From Hamadaea sp013361475 (lineage in GTDB: Bacteria > Actinomycetota > Actinomycetes > Mycobacteriales > Micromonosporaceae): a stretch of 64,000 nt of DNA. Both the position numbers and the translations under genes were made by a program. Of this stretch, positions 8,660-16,429 are shown piece after piece; the stretch's first letter is position 1; each line of letters starts with the position of its first letter. The notes beneath the pieces are model-generated. The model did no database searches and was not told the DNA's origin. It saw nothing but the letters and a program-made list of their open reading frames with translations. The stretch covers positions 310,001 through 374,000 of the forward strand of contig NZ_JBFAHM010000001.1 of the NCBI RefSeq assembly GCF_040654195.1. Direction: 5' to 3'.

Positions 8660-9946
8660 GTGCTCTTCGTGCTCCTGACGGCGGGCAACGCCTTCTTCGT
8701 GGCGGCGGAGTTCTCGCTGGTCACGGTGGACCGGGCGGAGATCGACGAGCTGGCCGACTCCGGCGACAAGCGCGCACGCACGGTACGCCGTGCGTTGCGC
8801 GCTCTGAGTTTCCAGCTCTCCGGGGCGCAGCTCGGCATCACGATCACCGCGCTGCTCACCGGTTACATCGCGCAGCCGGCCTTCGACGTGCTGCTGTCCG
8901 GCCTCGGTCTCGGCCCGGCGATCAACCACGCCATCGCGCTCACCCTGGCCACCCTGCTGTCGATGCTCTTCGGCGAACTCGTCCCGAAGAACGCGGCACT
9001 GGCCCGCCCGATGCCACTGGCGTTACGGACCTCCGGACCGCTGCGCGTCTTCTCGCGTACCTTCACGTGGCTCATCGCGGCCCTGAACGGCAGCGCGAAC
9101 TGGCTGGTCCGCCGGTTGGGGGTCGAGCCGCAGGAGGAGCTGGCCAGCGCGCGGTCGCCGGAGGAGCTCGGCCTGCTCGCGGCGATCTCCGCGCGGGCGG
9201 GCGCGTTGCCCTCGGACACTGCGCTGGTGCTCCAGCGCACCGTGCGGTTCGGCGAGAAGCGTGCGGCCGAGGCGATGACGCCGCGAGTCGACGTGGTCGG
9301 CCTGACCGCGACCGACACGGTGGCGGATCTGATCACGACGTCGATCGAGACCGGGCACAGCCGGTTCCCGGTGTACGAGCAGACCCTCGACCAGGTCACC
9401 GGGGTGGTCGAGCTGACCGACGCGCTGGCGGTGCCGCCCCACCGGCGTGCGGTGACCAGCGTCAACGCGGTCGCGCGCGAGCCGGTGCTCGTGCCCGAGT
9501 CGCTCGACCTGGATGCGGTGTGGGAGGCGCTCAACGCCGCCCGGGCCGAACTGGCGATCGTGGTCGACGAATACGGCGGCACCGACGGCGTGGTCACGCT
9601 GGAGGACCTGGTCGAGGAGATGGTCGGCGAGATCGCCGACGAGCACGACACCGATTGGGTCGACGTCGAGCTGACCGCACCGGCCGACGCCCGCGAGCAC
9701 CTGGTGGACGGTGTGCTGCGCGAGGACGAGCTGCGGGAGCAGACCGGCTTCCGCCTCCCGGACGGCCCCTACGAGACGCTGGCCGGCTTCCTCATGGCCC
9801 GGCTCGGGCACATCCCGAGCGTGGGCGAGACGGTACGCGAGAACGGCTGGGAGTTCACCGTCGTGGAGACCGACCGCCACCGGGTCGAGCAGGTACGCGT
9901 CGTCCGCCCGGAGTCCGACGACGAGCACGAGGACGATGCCGCGTGA
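8660..9946 (+). CDS. CNNM-CBS-CorC/HlyC membrane protein (hemolysin C family), first of pair
   Basis: The protein has an N-terminal CNNM (DUF21) membrane domain of about 190 residues, a CBS pair (about 195-320; PRVDVVG, SRFPVY, VVDEYGGTDGVVTLED) and a C-terminal CorC/HlyC domain. Members are implicated in Mg2+/Co2+ export or tolerance. The first canonical start in frame is GTG 8660, giving 428 residues, but the frame is open back to 8603 and the preceding codons (from ATC 8624, reading IDGLLLTVLLPL) look like the missing start of the first helix, so a rare start codon upstream is possible. Its stop overlaps the GTG of the next gene. Confidence 0.9.
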   Translation: MLFVLLTAGNAFFVAAEFSLVTVDRAEIDELADSGDKRARTVRRALRALSFQLSGAQLGITITALLTGYIAQPAFDVLLSGLGLGPAINHAIALTLATLLSMLFGELVPKNAALARPMPLALRTSGPLRVFSRTFTWLIAALNGSANWLVRRLGVEPQEELASARSPEELGLLAAISARAGALPSDTALVLQRTVRFGEKRAAEAMTPRVDVVGLTATDTVADLITTSIETGHSRFPVYEQTLDQVTGVVELTDALAVPPHRRAVTSVNAVAREPVLVPESLDLDAVWEALNAARAELAIVVDEYGGTDGVVTLEDLVEEMVGEIADEHDTDWVDVELTAPADAREHLVDGVLREDELREQTGFRLPDGPYETLAGFLMARLGHIPSVGETVRENGWEFTVVETDRHRVEQVRVVRPESDDEHEDDAA

Positions 9947-10947
9947 CCGGTATCGTGATCATGATCCTCCTGCTGCTGGGCAACGGGTTCTTCGTCGGCG
10001 CCGAGTTCGCCCTGATCGCCTCCCGGCGTACCGTGCTGGAGCCGAAGGCCGCGACCTCACGGCGTGCGCGGTGGGCGCTGACCGCGATGGGGCAGATCCC
10101 ACTGATGATCGCGGGTGCGCAGCTCGGCATCCAGATCTGCTCGATCCTGCTCGGTGCGATCGCCGAACCGGCCATCGCCCACCTGCTCGAGACTCCGTTC
10201 GAGCTGGTCAACCTGCCGGAGCAGCTGGTGCATCCGGTGTCCTTCGTGATCGCGTTGGCCATCGTCGTCTACCTGCACACGGTCCTGGGCGAGATGGTCC
10301 CGAAGAACATCACGCTCGCCGGGCCCGAGGCCTCGGTGGTCTGGCTCGGCCCGCCGATGCTGCTCTTCTGCACGGTCACCAAGCCGCTGCTGCTGGTCAT
10401 GAAATGGCTGTCGCGCCGGGTCCTCAAACTCTGGCGGATCGACGCGGTGGACTCGGTGAAGTCGGTCTTCACCGCGGAGGAGCTGGCCGGCCTGGTCACT
10501 CAGGCCCGCTCGGAAGGCCTGCTCGATCCGGAGCAGCATGCCCGGATCTCCGGCGCGCTGGCGATGCATCAGCGTACGGCGGGGGACGCGTTGCGCCCGT
10601 GGGCCGAGGTCGACCTGGTCACCGACGACACCTCGCCCGCCTCGCTCGAAGTGCTGGCCACCCGGACCGGCCGGTCCCGGTTCCCGGTCGTTCAGCGGCT
10701 CAGCCGCCGCGTCCTCGGATTCGTGCACATCAAGGACGTGATCGGCATGAGCGGCGCGGCCCGGCGAGCCCCTATCCCGCCCGACGTCATCCGGCCGCTC
10801 GCCGTGGTGCCGCCGGAGCGCAGCCTCGCCGAACTGCTGCTGGCGATGCGTCGCGAACGCCGGCACATGGTGCTGGTCAGCGACGGGCGCCGCCCGATCG
10901 GCGTGGTGACCTTGGACGACGTCCTGGCGGCGGTCTCGGGTCGCTGA
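9943..10947 (+). CDS. CNNM-CBS membrane protein, second of pair
   Basis: A 334-residue paralogue of the preceding gene. GTG 9943 overlaps the upstream TGA in a GTGA arrangement, which sets the start and implies coupled translation. It has the CNNM membrane domain (GNGFFVGAEFALIASRR, then the GEMVPKN motif) and a CBS pair ending GVVTLDDVLAAV. It lacks the C-terminal CorC/HlyC domain of its partner. The pair may form a heteromeric metal transporter; this is inference from the overlap and complementary architecture. Confidence 0.92.
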   Translation: MTGIVIMILLLLGNGFFVGAEFALIASRRTVLEPKAATSRRARWALTAMGQIPLMIAGAQLGIQICSILLGAIAEPAIAHLLETPFELVNLPEQLVHPVSFVIALAIVVYLHTVLGEMVPKNITLAGPEASVVWLGPPMLLFCTVTKPLLLVMKWLSRRVLKLWRIDAVDSVKSVFTAEELAGLVTQARSEGLLDPEQHARISGALAMHQRTAGDALRPWAEVDLVTDDTSPASLEVLATRTGRSRFPVVQRLSRRVLGFVHIKDVIGMSGAARRAPIPPDVIRPLAVVPPERSLAELLLAMRRERRHMVLVSDGRRPIGVVTLDDVLAAVSGR

Positions 10948-11062
10948 CCCCTCCCAGCGATCATCGAGCTGCGTTGACCGCGAGTAAACAGGCGTGAGCA
11001 GGGTGAAGTTTCCGCACTGACGCCTTGCGTACGCCGAACGCCCGCCCCTAGGGTGATGAGCT

Positions 11063-12040
11063 GTGCCCCACCCCCGCACTCTCTACCGTGGACTGATTAC
11101 GGCCCTCGGCGTGTTGCTCATCGGCTTGGTCCCCTCGACGGTCTACGCCGCGCCCAGCGTGGCCGAGATCGAGAAGCAGATCAACGAGGCCTGGGAGAAG
11201 CTCGAGCCCGCGATCGAGCAGTACAACAAGGTCCACAACGATCTGACCAAGAACCAGAAGAAGGCTCGCGACCTTCAGAAGAAGATCGCGCCGCTCAGCC
11301 TCCAGGTGCAGGTCTCGCTCGGCCAGGTCGCCGACATGGCGAGCGCCTACTACATGACCGGGCCGGCGTCGCGGCTGACCGGGCTGCTGAACGCGAAGTC
11401 GCCGGATCAGTTCCTGGACCAGTTGACGACGCTGGAGCAGATCTCGCAGACCCAGCAGCAGGCGATCGCGGGGGTCGCGGCGCAGCGGGACATCTATGAC
11501 GGGCAGAAGGCCCAGCTCGACCAGCTCATCGCCACGCTCGCCCAGCAGGATGCCGCGTTGGCGGCGCAGAAGAAGTCCATCCAAGCGGAGATGGATCGCC
11601 TGCAGAAGCTGCGCATCCAGGCGTACGGGTCGTCGACGGTCGGTGGCAGCCTCCGGATCGGCGTCTGCCCGCCGGTGCTGCCGGGTGGTGCCCGCGCCAC
11701 CGCGGTGAAGAGGGCGTGCTCCCTCATCGGCAAGCCGTACGTGTGGGGCGCTGACGGGCCGAACTCCTACGACTGCTCGGGCTTGACCAAGGCAGCGTGG
11801 GCGGCGGCAGGCAAGAGCCTGGAGCACTACACCGGCGCCCAGTGGAACGAGTCGCACTACGTGAGCCGGGCAAACCTACAACCCGGTGACCTGGTGTTCT
11901 TCTACTCCGATCATCATCACGTCGGCATATACGTCGGTAACGGGCTCATGGTCCACGCCCCGCACAGTGGTGACTACGTGCGAATGGCGTACATATCGAA
12001 TATGCCGATCAGCCCCAGCGGGACGCGTTCCGTGCTTTAA
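11063..12040 (+). CDS. Secreted NlpC/P60 peptidoglycan endopeptidase (paralogue 1)
   Basis: A 325-residue exported wall hydrolase. A signal peptide (about 1-30, cleavage near VYAA) precedes a long coiled coil (about 33-185) and a C-terminal NlpC/P60 domain. Catalytic residues are Cys238 (YDCSG), His286 in HHHVGIYV and His298. RipA-like enzymes of this shape cut the D-Glu-mDAP link and separate daughter cells, the coiled coil masking the active site. The start is GTG 11063 with an AGGGTGATG ribosome site. Unlike the paralogue at 13141, it has no riboswitch leader. Confidence 0.93.
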   Translation: MPHPRTLYRGLITALGVLLIGLVPSTVYAAPSVAEIEKQINEAWEKLEPAIEQYNKVHNDLTKNQKKARDLQKKIAPLSLQVQVSLGQVADMASAYYMTGPASRLTGLLNAKSPDQFLDQLTTLEQISQTQQQAIAGVAAQRDIYDGQKAQLDQLIATLAQQDAALAAQKKSIQAEMDRLQKLRIQAYGSSTVGGSLRIGVCPPVLPGGARATAVKRACSLIGKPYVWGADGPNSYDCSGLTKAAWAAAGKSLEHYTGAQWNESHYVSRANLQPGDLVFFYSDHHHVGIYVGNGLMVHAPHSGDYVRMAYISNMPISPSGTRSVL

Positions 12041-12041
12041 C

Positions 12042-12074
12042 GGACAATTGTGCCGAATTTCGGCACAATTGTCC
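12042..12074. terminator. Perfect 15-bp inverted repeat between NlpC/P60 and LamG-like genes
   Basis: GGACAATTGTGCCGA and its exact complement flank a 3-base ATT loop, starting 2 bases after the upstream stop and ending 2 bases before ATG 12077. Each arm holds the 8-base palindrome ACAATTGT. It may be the terminator of the upstream gene, an operator, or both. No U-tract follows, and it occupies the place where a ribosome site for the next gene would be. Confidence 0.65.
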
Positions 12075-12076
12075 CA

Positions 12077-12847
12077 ATGAGGGGTCTCCGTCTCAGCCTG
12101 GGCAGCGGAGCCGGCCTGCTGGCCGTTCTGCTCGCGACCGTCCCGGCTCCCGCCAGCCCGACCGCCGCCGTCCGCACTCCGGACCAGCGGCGGGCCGCCG
12201 GTGAGGCCGTCACCCTCCGGTACGCCTTCGACGCGGGCTTGGCGGATCCGATCTGGGACGCTGATCGGACTCTCCGGCTGCACCCCGTCGGGGTGATGGG
12301 CGGTGCTCTGACAGCCAAGACCCGCGCCGGCACGGTGGCGGTCGGATATCCGCCGGTCTGTCCGGGTGACGAGGCCGAATGCCCGAGGGCGATCCTCGAG
12401 AGCGATCCGGGGCCGTGGCTGAATCCAGGGCAGGCCGACGTCGCATGGGGCGCGCAGGTGTTGCTGGATCCGCAGGACACCAGTGACGGCGAGAACATCG
12501 TGCAGAAGGGCTTCTCGACTCAGGGCACCCAGTACAAACTCCAGGTGGATCACTTCGCCGGCCTGCCCAGTTGCGTCGTCGCGGGATTGGTTTTCGGGGT
12601 CAACCGCATCTATGTCGCGCAGTGGCGTCACACCGTCGCGGACGGTGCGTGGCATCGGTTGGATTGCGTACGCCGAAGCACCGGACTGGCGTTGTTCGTA
12701 GACGGTGAATTGCGGGCGAGCACCGTGATTCCCGCGCAGTTGTCCATTGTGAACTCCGATCCGCTCCGGTTGGGCGGCAAGGGGATCGGGCCGTGGAACG
12801 ACCAGTTTCACGGCATTCTGGACGACGTCTACGTCACGGTCGGGTAA
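12077..12847 (+). CDS. Secreted LamG/concanavalin-A-like domain protein
   Basis: A 256-residue exported protein with a signal peptide (about 1-28) and a jelly-roll fold typical of LamG-3 domains: the strands around QYKLQVDHF, the WHRLDCVR motif and ALFVDGELRAS are characteristic, and it ends ILDDVYV. Such domains bind carbohydrate or other surface ligands. ATG 12077 is chosen because it opens the signal peptide; a GTG at 12050 is also in frame but lies inside the hairpin. No Shine-Dalgarno sequence is possible next to the ATG, so the mRNA may be leaderless. Confidence 0.8.
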   Translation: MRGLRLSLGSGAGLLAVLLATVPAPASPTAAVRTPDQRRAAGEAVTLRYAFDAGLADPIWDADRTLRLHPVGVMGGALTAKTRAGTVAVGYPPVCPGDEAECPRAILESDPGPWLNPGQADVAWGAQVLLDPQDTSDGENIVQKGFSTQGTQYKLQVDHFAGLPSCVVAGLVFGVNRIYVAQWRHTVADGAWHRLDCVRRSTGLALFVDGELRASTVIPAQLSIVNSDPLRLGGKGIGPWNDQFHGILDDVYVTVG

Positions 12848-12885
12848 TTCATTGACTACACATTGAAGTGCGCGCGCGTCTCGGG

Positions 12886-12915
12886 TTGCGGTTTGATAAC
12901 GCACGACTTTAGAGT
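12886..12915 (+). promoter_or_regulatory. Possible promoter for the riboswitch transcript
   Basis: TTGCGG at 12886-12891 and TAGAGT at 12910-12915 are separated by 18 bases, near the actinobacterial housekeeping pattern, and would start transcription about 30 bases before the riboswitch. It is an inference from the hexamers alone. Confidence 0.35.
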
Positions 12916-12953
12916 CATCGAGGCGCAGGAAGTCGGTCGGCCATCCGGGGCGG

Positions 12954-13100
12954 CCCCTCGCGCCGCCGCCGAACCGCGACACCGTCGTGGACCGGGGACC
13001 CAGGTAAGTGAGGCGCGTGTCGCCTCGGGGGTGAATCCGCGTCAGCGGTAGCGCATCTTCCAGCGCGAACCCGGCAGCTAACCCGGTAGGCGGTGAGGGC
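12954..13100 (+). ncRNA. Cyclic-di-AMP riboswitch (ydaO/yuaA class)
   Basis: The leader contains the class hallmarks in order: GGGGACCCAGGTAA, GGGGGTGAATCCG, and the conserved 3' block GAACCCGGCAGCTAACCCGG followed by TAGGCGG. A closing P1 helix can form between CCCTC..CCGCC near 12955-12968 and GGCGGTGAGGG at 13089-13099. In actinobacteria this riboswitch commonly precedes wall-hydrolase genes and is generally an off switch when c-di-AMP is high. It lies just before the NlpC/P60 gene at 13141. Confidence 0.92.
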
Positions 13101-13140
13101 GACTGCGAACGTCCTCGGTGGAAGAGGAGACCCACCCACG

Positions 13141-14133
13141 GTGGCCAGCCAACCCACCCGCAAGAAACGTGCCCTGATCACTCTCGCGCTCTCGGTCGTC
13201 GCCACGATGGGGATGCTGCTCAGCAGCGAGGCGGTCCGGGCGGACCCGTCGGTCAGCGCGCTGGAGAAGCAGATCGACGACGCCTGGAACAAGCTCGAGC
13301 CCGTGCTGGAGCAGCACAACGACACCAAGGAAAAGCTCACCGCCGAACGCAAGCGGCTCGAGGGACTGAAGAAGCAGCTCGATCCGCTGGAGCTCGAACT
13401 GCACGTGGCCAGCGCGCGAGTCGGCGAGTTCGCCGCCTACCTGTACACCGGCGGCAACACGACCGAGCTGAACGCCCTGCTCTCGGCCAAGTCGCCGACC
13501 GATGTCACGGACCAGCTGGTGCTGCTCGACCAGTTCTCGCGCATCCAGCAGGACAAACTGTCGGATGTCATCGCCAAGCGCGACGACCTGGCGAACAAGA
13601 AGAAGCCGATCGACGACAAGATCGCCGCGCTCGCCGACGCCGAGAAGAAGCTCAACGACCAGGCCAAGCAGCTCAACAGCCAGATCAAGACGCTGCAGGA
13701 TCAGGTCCAGAAGTTGTACGCGACCACCGGCGGACTCGGCGACCTGCGCCCCGCCCCGTGCCCGGCGACCTACCCGGGTGGCAAGGCCGCCACTGCGGTC
13801 AAGTACGCCTGCCGCCAAATCAGCAAGCCCTACGTCTGGGGCGCCGACGGACCCGACTCCTTCGACTGCTCGGGCCTGACGATGGCGGCGTGGAAGGCGG
13901 CCGGCATCTCGTTGCCGCACAATGCGAAGTCGCAGTGGAACTCGGTCCAGCACGTGTCACGGGCCAACCTGCGTATCGGCGACCTCGTCTTCTACTACTC
14001 CGACATCCACCACGTCGGCATGTACGTCGGCAACAACTGGATCGTGCACGCGTCCCGAGCCGGCGTACCGATCATGATGCGAAAGATCGACGCCGCACCG
14101 ATCTACGGGTACGGCCGCCCCTACGGCGCCTGA
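13141..14133 (+). CDS. Secreted NlpC/P60 peptidoglycan endopeptidase (paralogue 2, riboswitch-controlled)
   Basis: A 330-residue paralogue of the protein at 11063: signal peptide (about 1-34), coiled coil (about 37-195), NlpC/P60 domain with Cys243 (FDCSG), His291 (HHVGMYV) and His303. The start is GTG 13141, ten bases after an AGGAGA ribosome site; an upstream GTG at 13093 is in frame but lies within the riboswitch stem. Expression should respond to c-di-AMP, linking wall cutting to osmotic or potassium status. Confidence 0.94.
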   Translation: MASQPTRKKRALITLALSVVATMGMLLSSEAVRADPSVSALEKQIDDAWNKLEPVLEQHNDTKEKLTAERKRLEGLKKQLDPLELELHVASARVGEFAAYLYTGGNTTELNALLSAKSPTDVTDQLVLLDQFSRIQQDKLSDVIAKRDDLANKKKPIDDKIAALADAEKKLNDQAKQLNSQIKTLQDQVQKLYATTGGLGDLRPAPCPATYPGGKAATAVKYACRQISKPYVWGADGPDSFDCSGLTMAAWKAAGISLPHNAKSQWNSVQHVSRANLRIGDLVFYYSDIHHVGMYVGNNWIVHASRAGVPIMMRKIDAAPIYGYGRPYGA

Positions 14134-14180
14134 CGGCTGCGCTTTCCCGCGTTCCCGCGTTCCCGCGTTCCCCCGTTCCC

Positions 14181-14243
14181 CGCTGGATCAGGGATCTCGG
14201 TCGAATCTTGCCCCAAGATTCGACCGAGATCCCTGATCCAGCG
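14181..14243. repeat. Dispersed long palindrome, copy 1 (perfect)
   Basis: Two perfect 30-base arms (starting CGCTGGATCAGGGATCTCGG, inner end TCGAATCTTG) flank a 3-base CCC loop. It lies 48 bases downstream of the NlpC/P60 stop, behind several short CGCGTTCC-like direct repeats (14150-14180). Related copies are at 26421, 34901 and 51774. All are intergenic and near gene 3' ends, so they may terminate transcription or protect mRNA ends. Confidence 0.95.
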
Positions 14244-14358
14244 CTCGCTGCGGCGAGCGGTAGCCCCCTACGGGACAGTCACCTAGCTCGCACGACGGAG
14301 CGCTGAACCCGTCGCGACGGCGATGTCTCGCGCTCGGCGTACGACGAGCATTCTCGGC

Positions 14359-14949
14359 ATGACTCGCCTTTCGTTCGTCCTCTTCGGATTCCTCTTGTCG
14401 GTGCTCCTGACCGTGGCCGGGCACCTCGACGGCAACGGCCTTTCGCCTTGGGCCCACACCATCAGCGACTACGCGGCCGCTGATCGCGGTGGGGCGGTGG
14501 AGACCGCCATGGGCCTCGCCGCGCTGGCCACCTTGGCGTTGCTGCCGTCGCTCCATCGAGCCGACCGGCTGGCCACCGCGCTGCTCAGCGTTTGGAGCGG
14601 CGCTCTCCTCGTCGCCACCGTCGTCCCGACCGATCCGGTGGGCGAGGTGCTCAGCACCACCGGCTATGTCCACCGGTACGCCTCCACCGTCGCGTTCGCC
14701 GCATTGCTGGCGGCCGGGCTGCGGCTGGGCTTTCGCCGACTCACCGCCGCCGGAGCAGCCGCCGCGCTGGCCATGCTCGCCTCCACCTACCTCCTCCACC
14801 GGTACGCCATCGGCCTGACCGAGCGCGTCATGGCCGCCGCCGAGTTCGGCATGTTGATCGCCCTCACCTGGCGGCTGCTGCGGGTGGCCGCCATCCGTCA
14901 AGGTTTCCTTGACGGCGCCGGGCGTGTCAAGCTAGCCTTGACAGCATGA
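14359..14949 (+). CDS. DUF998-like multi-pass membrane protein
   Basis: A 196-residue protein with about six hydrophobic helices and the SDYAA segment after the first loop, as in DUF998 proteins. ATG 14359 directly opens the first helix and is preferred; an earlier ATG at 14323 would add a basic 12-residue extension. Its stop overlaps the ATG of the next gene (ATGA). Function is unknown. Confidence 0.78.
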   Translation: MTRLSFVLFGFLLSVLLTVAGHLDGNGLSPWAHTISDYAAADRGGAVETAMGLAALATLALLPSLHRADRLATALLSVWSGALLVATVVPTDPVGEVLSTTGYVHRYASTVAFAALLAAGLRLGFRRLTAAGAAAALAMLASTYLLHRYAIGLTERVMAAAEFGMLIALTWRLLRVAAIRQGFLDGAGRVKLALTA

Positions 14950-15323
14950 TGATCGAGAAGGCCTGCACGACGGACATCGGCCCGGCAGTGACCGCTGCCG
15001 GGCTGGCCGCCGTAAACGAGGCCAGCCGCCAGGCCGACCGCATCCTCGGCCCGCGCCCCCTCCCCGGGACGCCCGAATGGGAAGCAGAGCAAGGCGACGC
15101 CGCGACGACCCGCGACATCGCGACGGGACTGCTGCAACTGCGAATCGAGTTGGCGCTGGGGCTGGACCCGTTCGGCACCGTGCTGGGTCTGCGCCGCTGG
15201 GGAGCCACGTGGGAACTCATCGCCCGAGCCGCCGGCGTCAGCCGCCAAGCCGCGCACGAGCGCTGGGGCAGACGCGTACGCGAGACGCTCGGCCTCCTCG
15301 AGAGCGCCGAAGCCGACCTCTGA
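14946..15323 (+). CDS. Small helix-turn-helix-like protein
   Basis: A 125-residue soluble protein. The C-terminal half has a helix-turn-helix-like stretch (about 90-115, WELIARAAGVSRQAAHERWG) of the kind seen in small actinobacterial DNA-binding proteins. The first half is helical and acidic. It overlaps the membrane protein stop by 4 bases, suggesting a two-gene unit. The target is unknown. Confidence 0.75.
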   Translation: MMIEKACTTDIGPAVTAAGLAAVNEASRQADRILGPRPLPGTPEWEAEQGDAATTRDIATGLLQLRIELALGLDPFGTVLGLRRWGATWELIARAAGVSRQAAHERWGRRVRETLGLLESAEADL

Positions 15324-15338
15324 CGAGGCCGGCTTCGG
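15307..15338. terminator. Terminator hairpin between convergent genes
   Basis: CCGAAGCCGACCTC pairs with GAGGCCGGCTTCGG around a TGAC loop, with one mismatch. The stem includes the stop of the gene ending at 15323 and abuts the end of the leftward lipoprotein gene, so it can serve both. Confidence 0.75.
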
Positions 15339-15923
15339 CTAACAGCAGTAGTTCTTCTTAGCCAGCTCGGAGAAGCTGCCGGGTTCCGGCGTTCGCGAAC
15401 ACTGGAGGATGCCCGTCGTCGAGTTGTCCCACGCGTGAACGTCGCCCATGATCGCGGACTGACCTGCGCAAGTGACCGTGAACGGGAGCGTCAGCTCGCC
15501 GACGCCCACGAAGCCGATGTACCGACCGGGCACTTTCACGTTGTCCAGAAACGAATCCACGCCGCTCAGCGGTGGGCTCTTCGCCTCATCGACGGGAATG
15601 CCGAGATCCTTGTTCGCCTGTGCGAGCAACCAACGGACCCATTCCTCCTCACGCGGGCCGTTGGCCACCTCAGCCACCAGCCGCGCCTCTGGCCGTACGA
15701 CGCCGACACTGCGCTCGCCGGAACTACTGATCTCCAGCTGCTTCGCGCCGGTGAGAACCTTGACGGTGCTCTTCGCACCCCAGGTGACGGACGCCTGATC
15801 AGGCCGGCAGTCGACCACGCTCCCTGCGCTGGCCTTCGGCCCGACCGGTTCTGGAGCCGACGGCGTACAGGCCGCTAGCCCAGTCGCGAACGTCAGGAGG
15901 GCAAGCCCGGATACCAGTCTCAT
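15339..15923 (-). CDS. Putative secreted lipoprotein
   Basis: A 194-residue protein with a lipoprotein signal ending in LAAC (Cys19), followed by a Pro/Ala linker and a beta-rich domain. It ends in a Cys-Cys pair; three further cysteines in the mature part could form disulfides. No family was recognised. ATG 15923 is the only sensible start because it opens the signal peptide. Confidence 0.78.
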   Translation of the reverse strand: MRLVSGLALLTFATGLAACTPSAPEPVGPKASAGSVVDCRPDQASVTWGAKSTVKVLTGAKQLEISSSGERSVGVVRPEARLVAEVANGPREEEWVRWLLAQANKDLGIPVDEAKSPPLSGVDSFLDNVKVPGRYIGFVGVGELTLPFTVTCAGQSAIMGDVHAWDNSTTGILQCSRTPEPGSFSELAKKNYCC

Positions 15924-16094
15924 CTTCTCTCCTACCGAACGGTGACTTCGGCCGTGGCCAGCCGGACGACGCTCAGTATTAGCGCGACTGGGCCCGTGAC
16001 CCTACCGCGAAGATCATGTCTTCGTCATGGGCAGGCGGCTCGGCTGCAGGGTCGCCGCCACGGGGCGAGAAGGAAGGGACCCCGGAGAGTCGAA

Positions 16095-16128
16095 AGCCCT
16101 GGTGGAGATCTAGGTCTCGACCAGGGCT
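16095..16128 (-). terminator. Probable tRNA-Gly terminator
   Basis: AGCCCTGGT and ACCAGGGCT form a 9-bp stem with a 16-base loop, just 3' of the leftward tRNA; on that strand the stem is followed by TTTCG. Confidence 0.65.
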
Positions 16129-16135
16129 CTTCGTA

Positions 16136-16209
16136 TGGAGCGGGTGAAGGGAATCGAACCCTCACTGTCAGCTTGGGAAGCTGATGTTCTGCCATTGAAC
16201 TACACCCGC
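16136..16209 (-). tRNA. tRNA-Gly (anticodon CCC)
   Basis: The minus strand reads GCGGGTGTAGTTCAATGGCA and continues through an anticodon loop TTCCCAA and a GGTTCGATTCC T-arm to an encoded TCCA end. The acceptor stem GCGGGTG/CACCCGC pairs fully. The loop gives anticodon CCC (codon GGG). The body is 71 bases plus CCA, as usual for tRNA-Gly. Confidence 0.95.
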
Positions 16210-16429
16210 AGGCGGCGCAACTCTATCAGGTCTGCCCCGGGGGTGCGTAACCCCGGCATCCGATGATCGGCTGATGTCTCTGCCACGATGATGACCGCAG
16301 CACGGCGACAGTCAAGGCCGGGCGTACTATTCTCGACCGTCGTCGATCCTCCGTAGCGTCCGAGGAACCCCCGATCCCGGGGCGCACTGTCGCGACACGA
16401 CTACCGGCGTGTCGTGGGGAGGAGATGGC

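Noticed and set aside
10988..11024. AGGCGT...ACGCCT inverted repeat before the first NlpC/P60 gene as a second riboswitch
   Set aside because: Arms are only 6 bases around a long spacer, and none of the conserved c-di-AMP riboswitch blocks is present.
13093..13140. Upstream start for the second NlpC/P60 protein
   Set aside because: The GTG at 13093 lies in the closing stem of the c-di-AMP riboswitch and would place a non-signal-like extension before the signal peptide.
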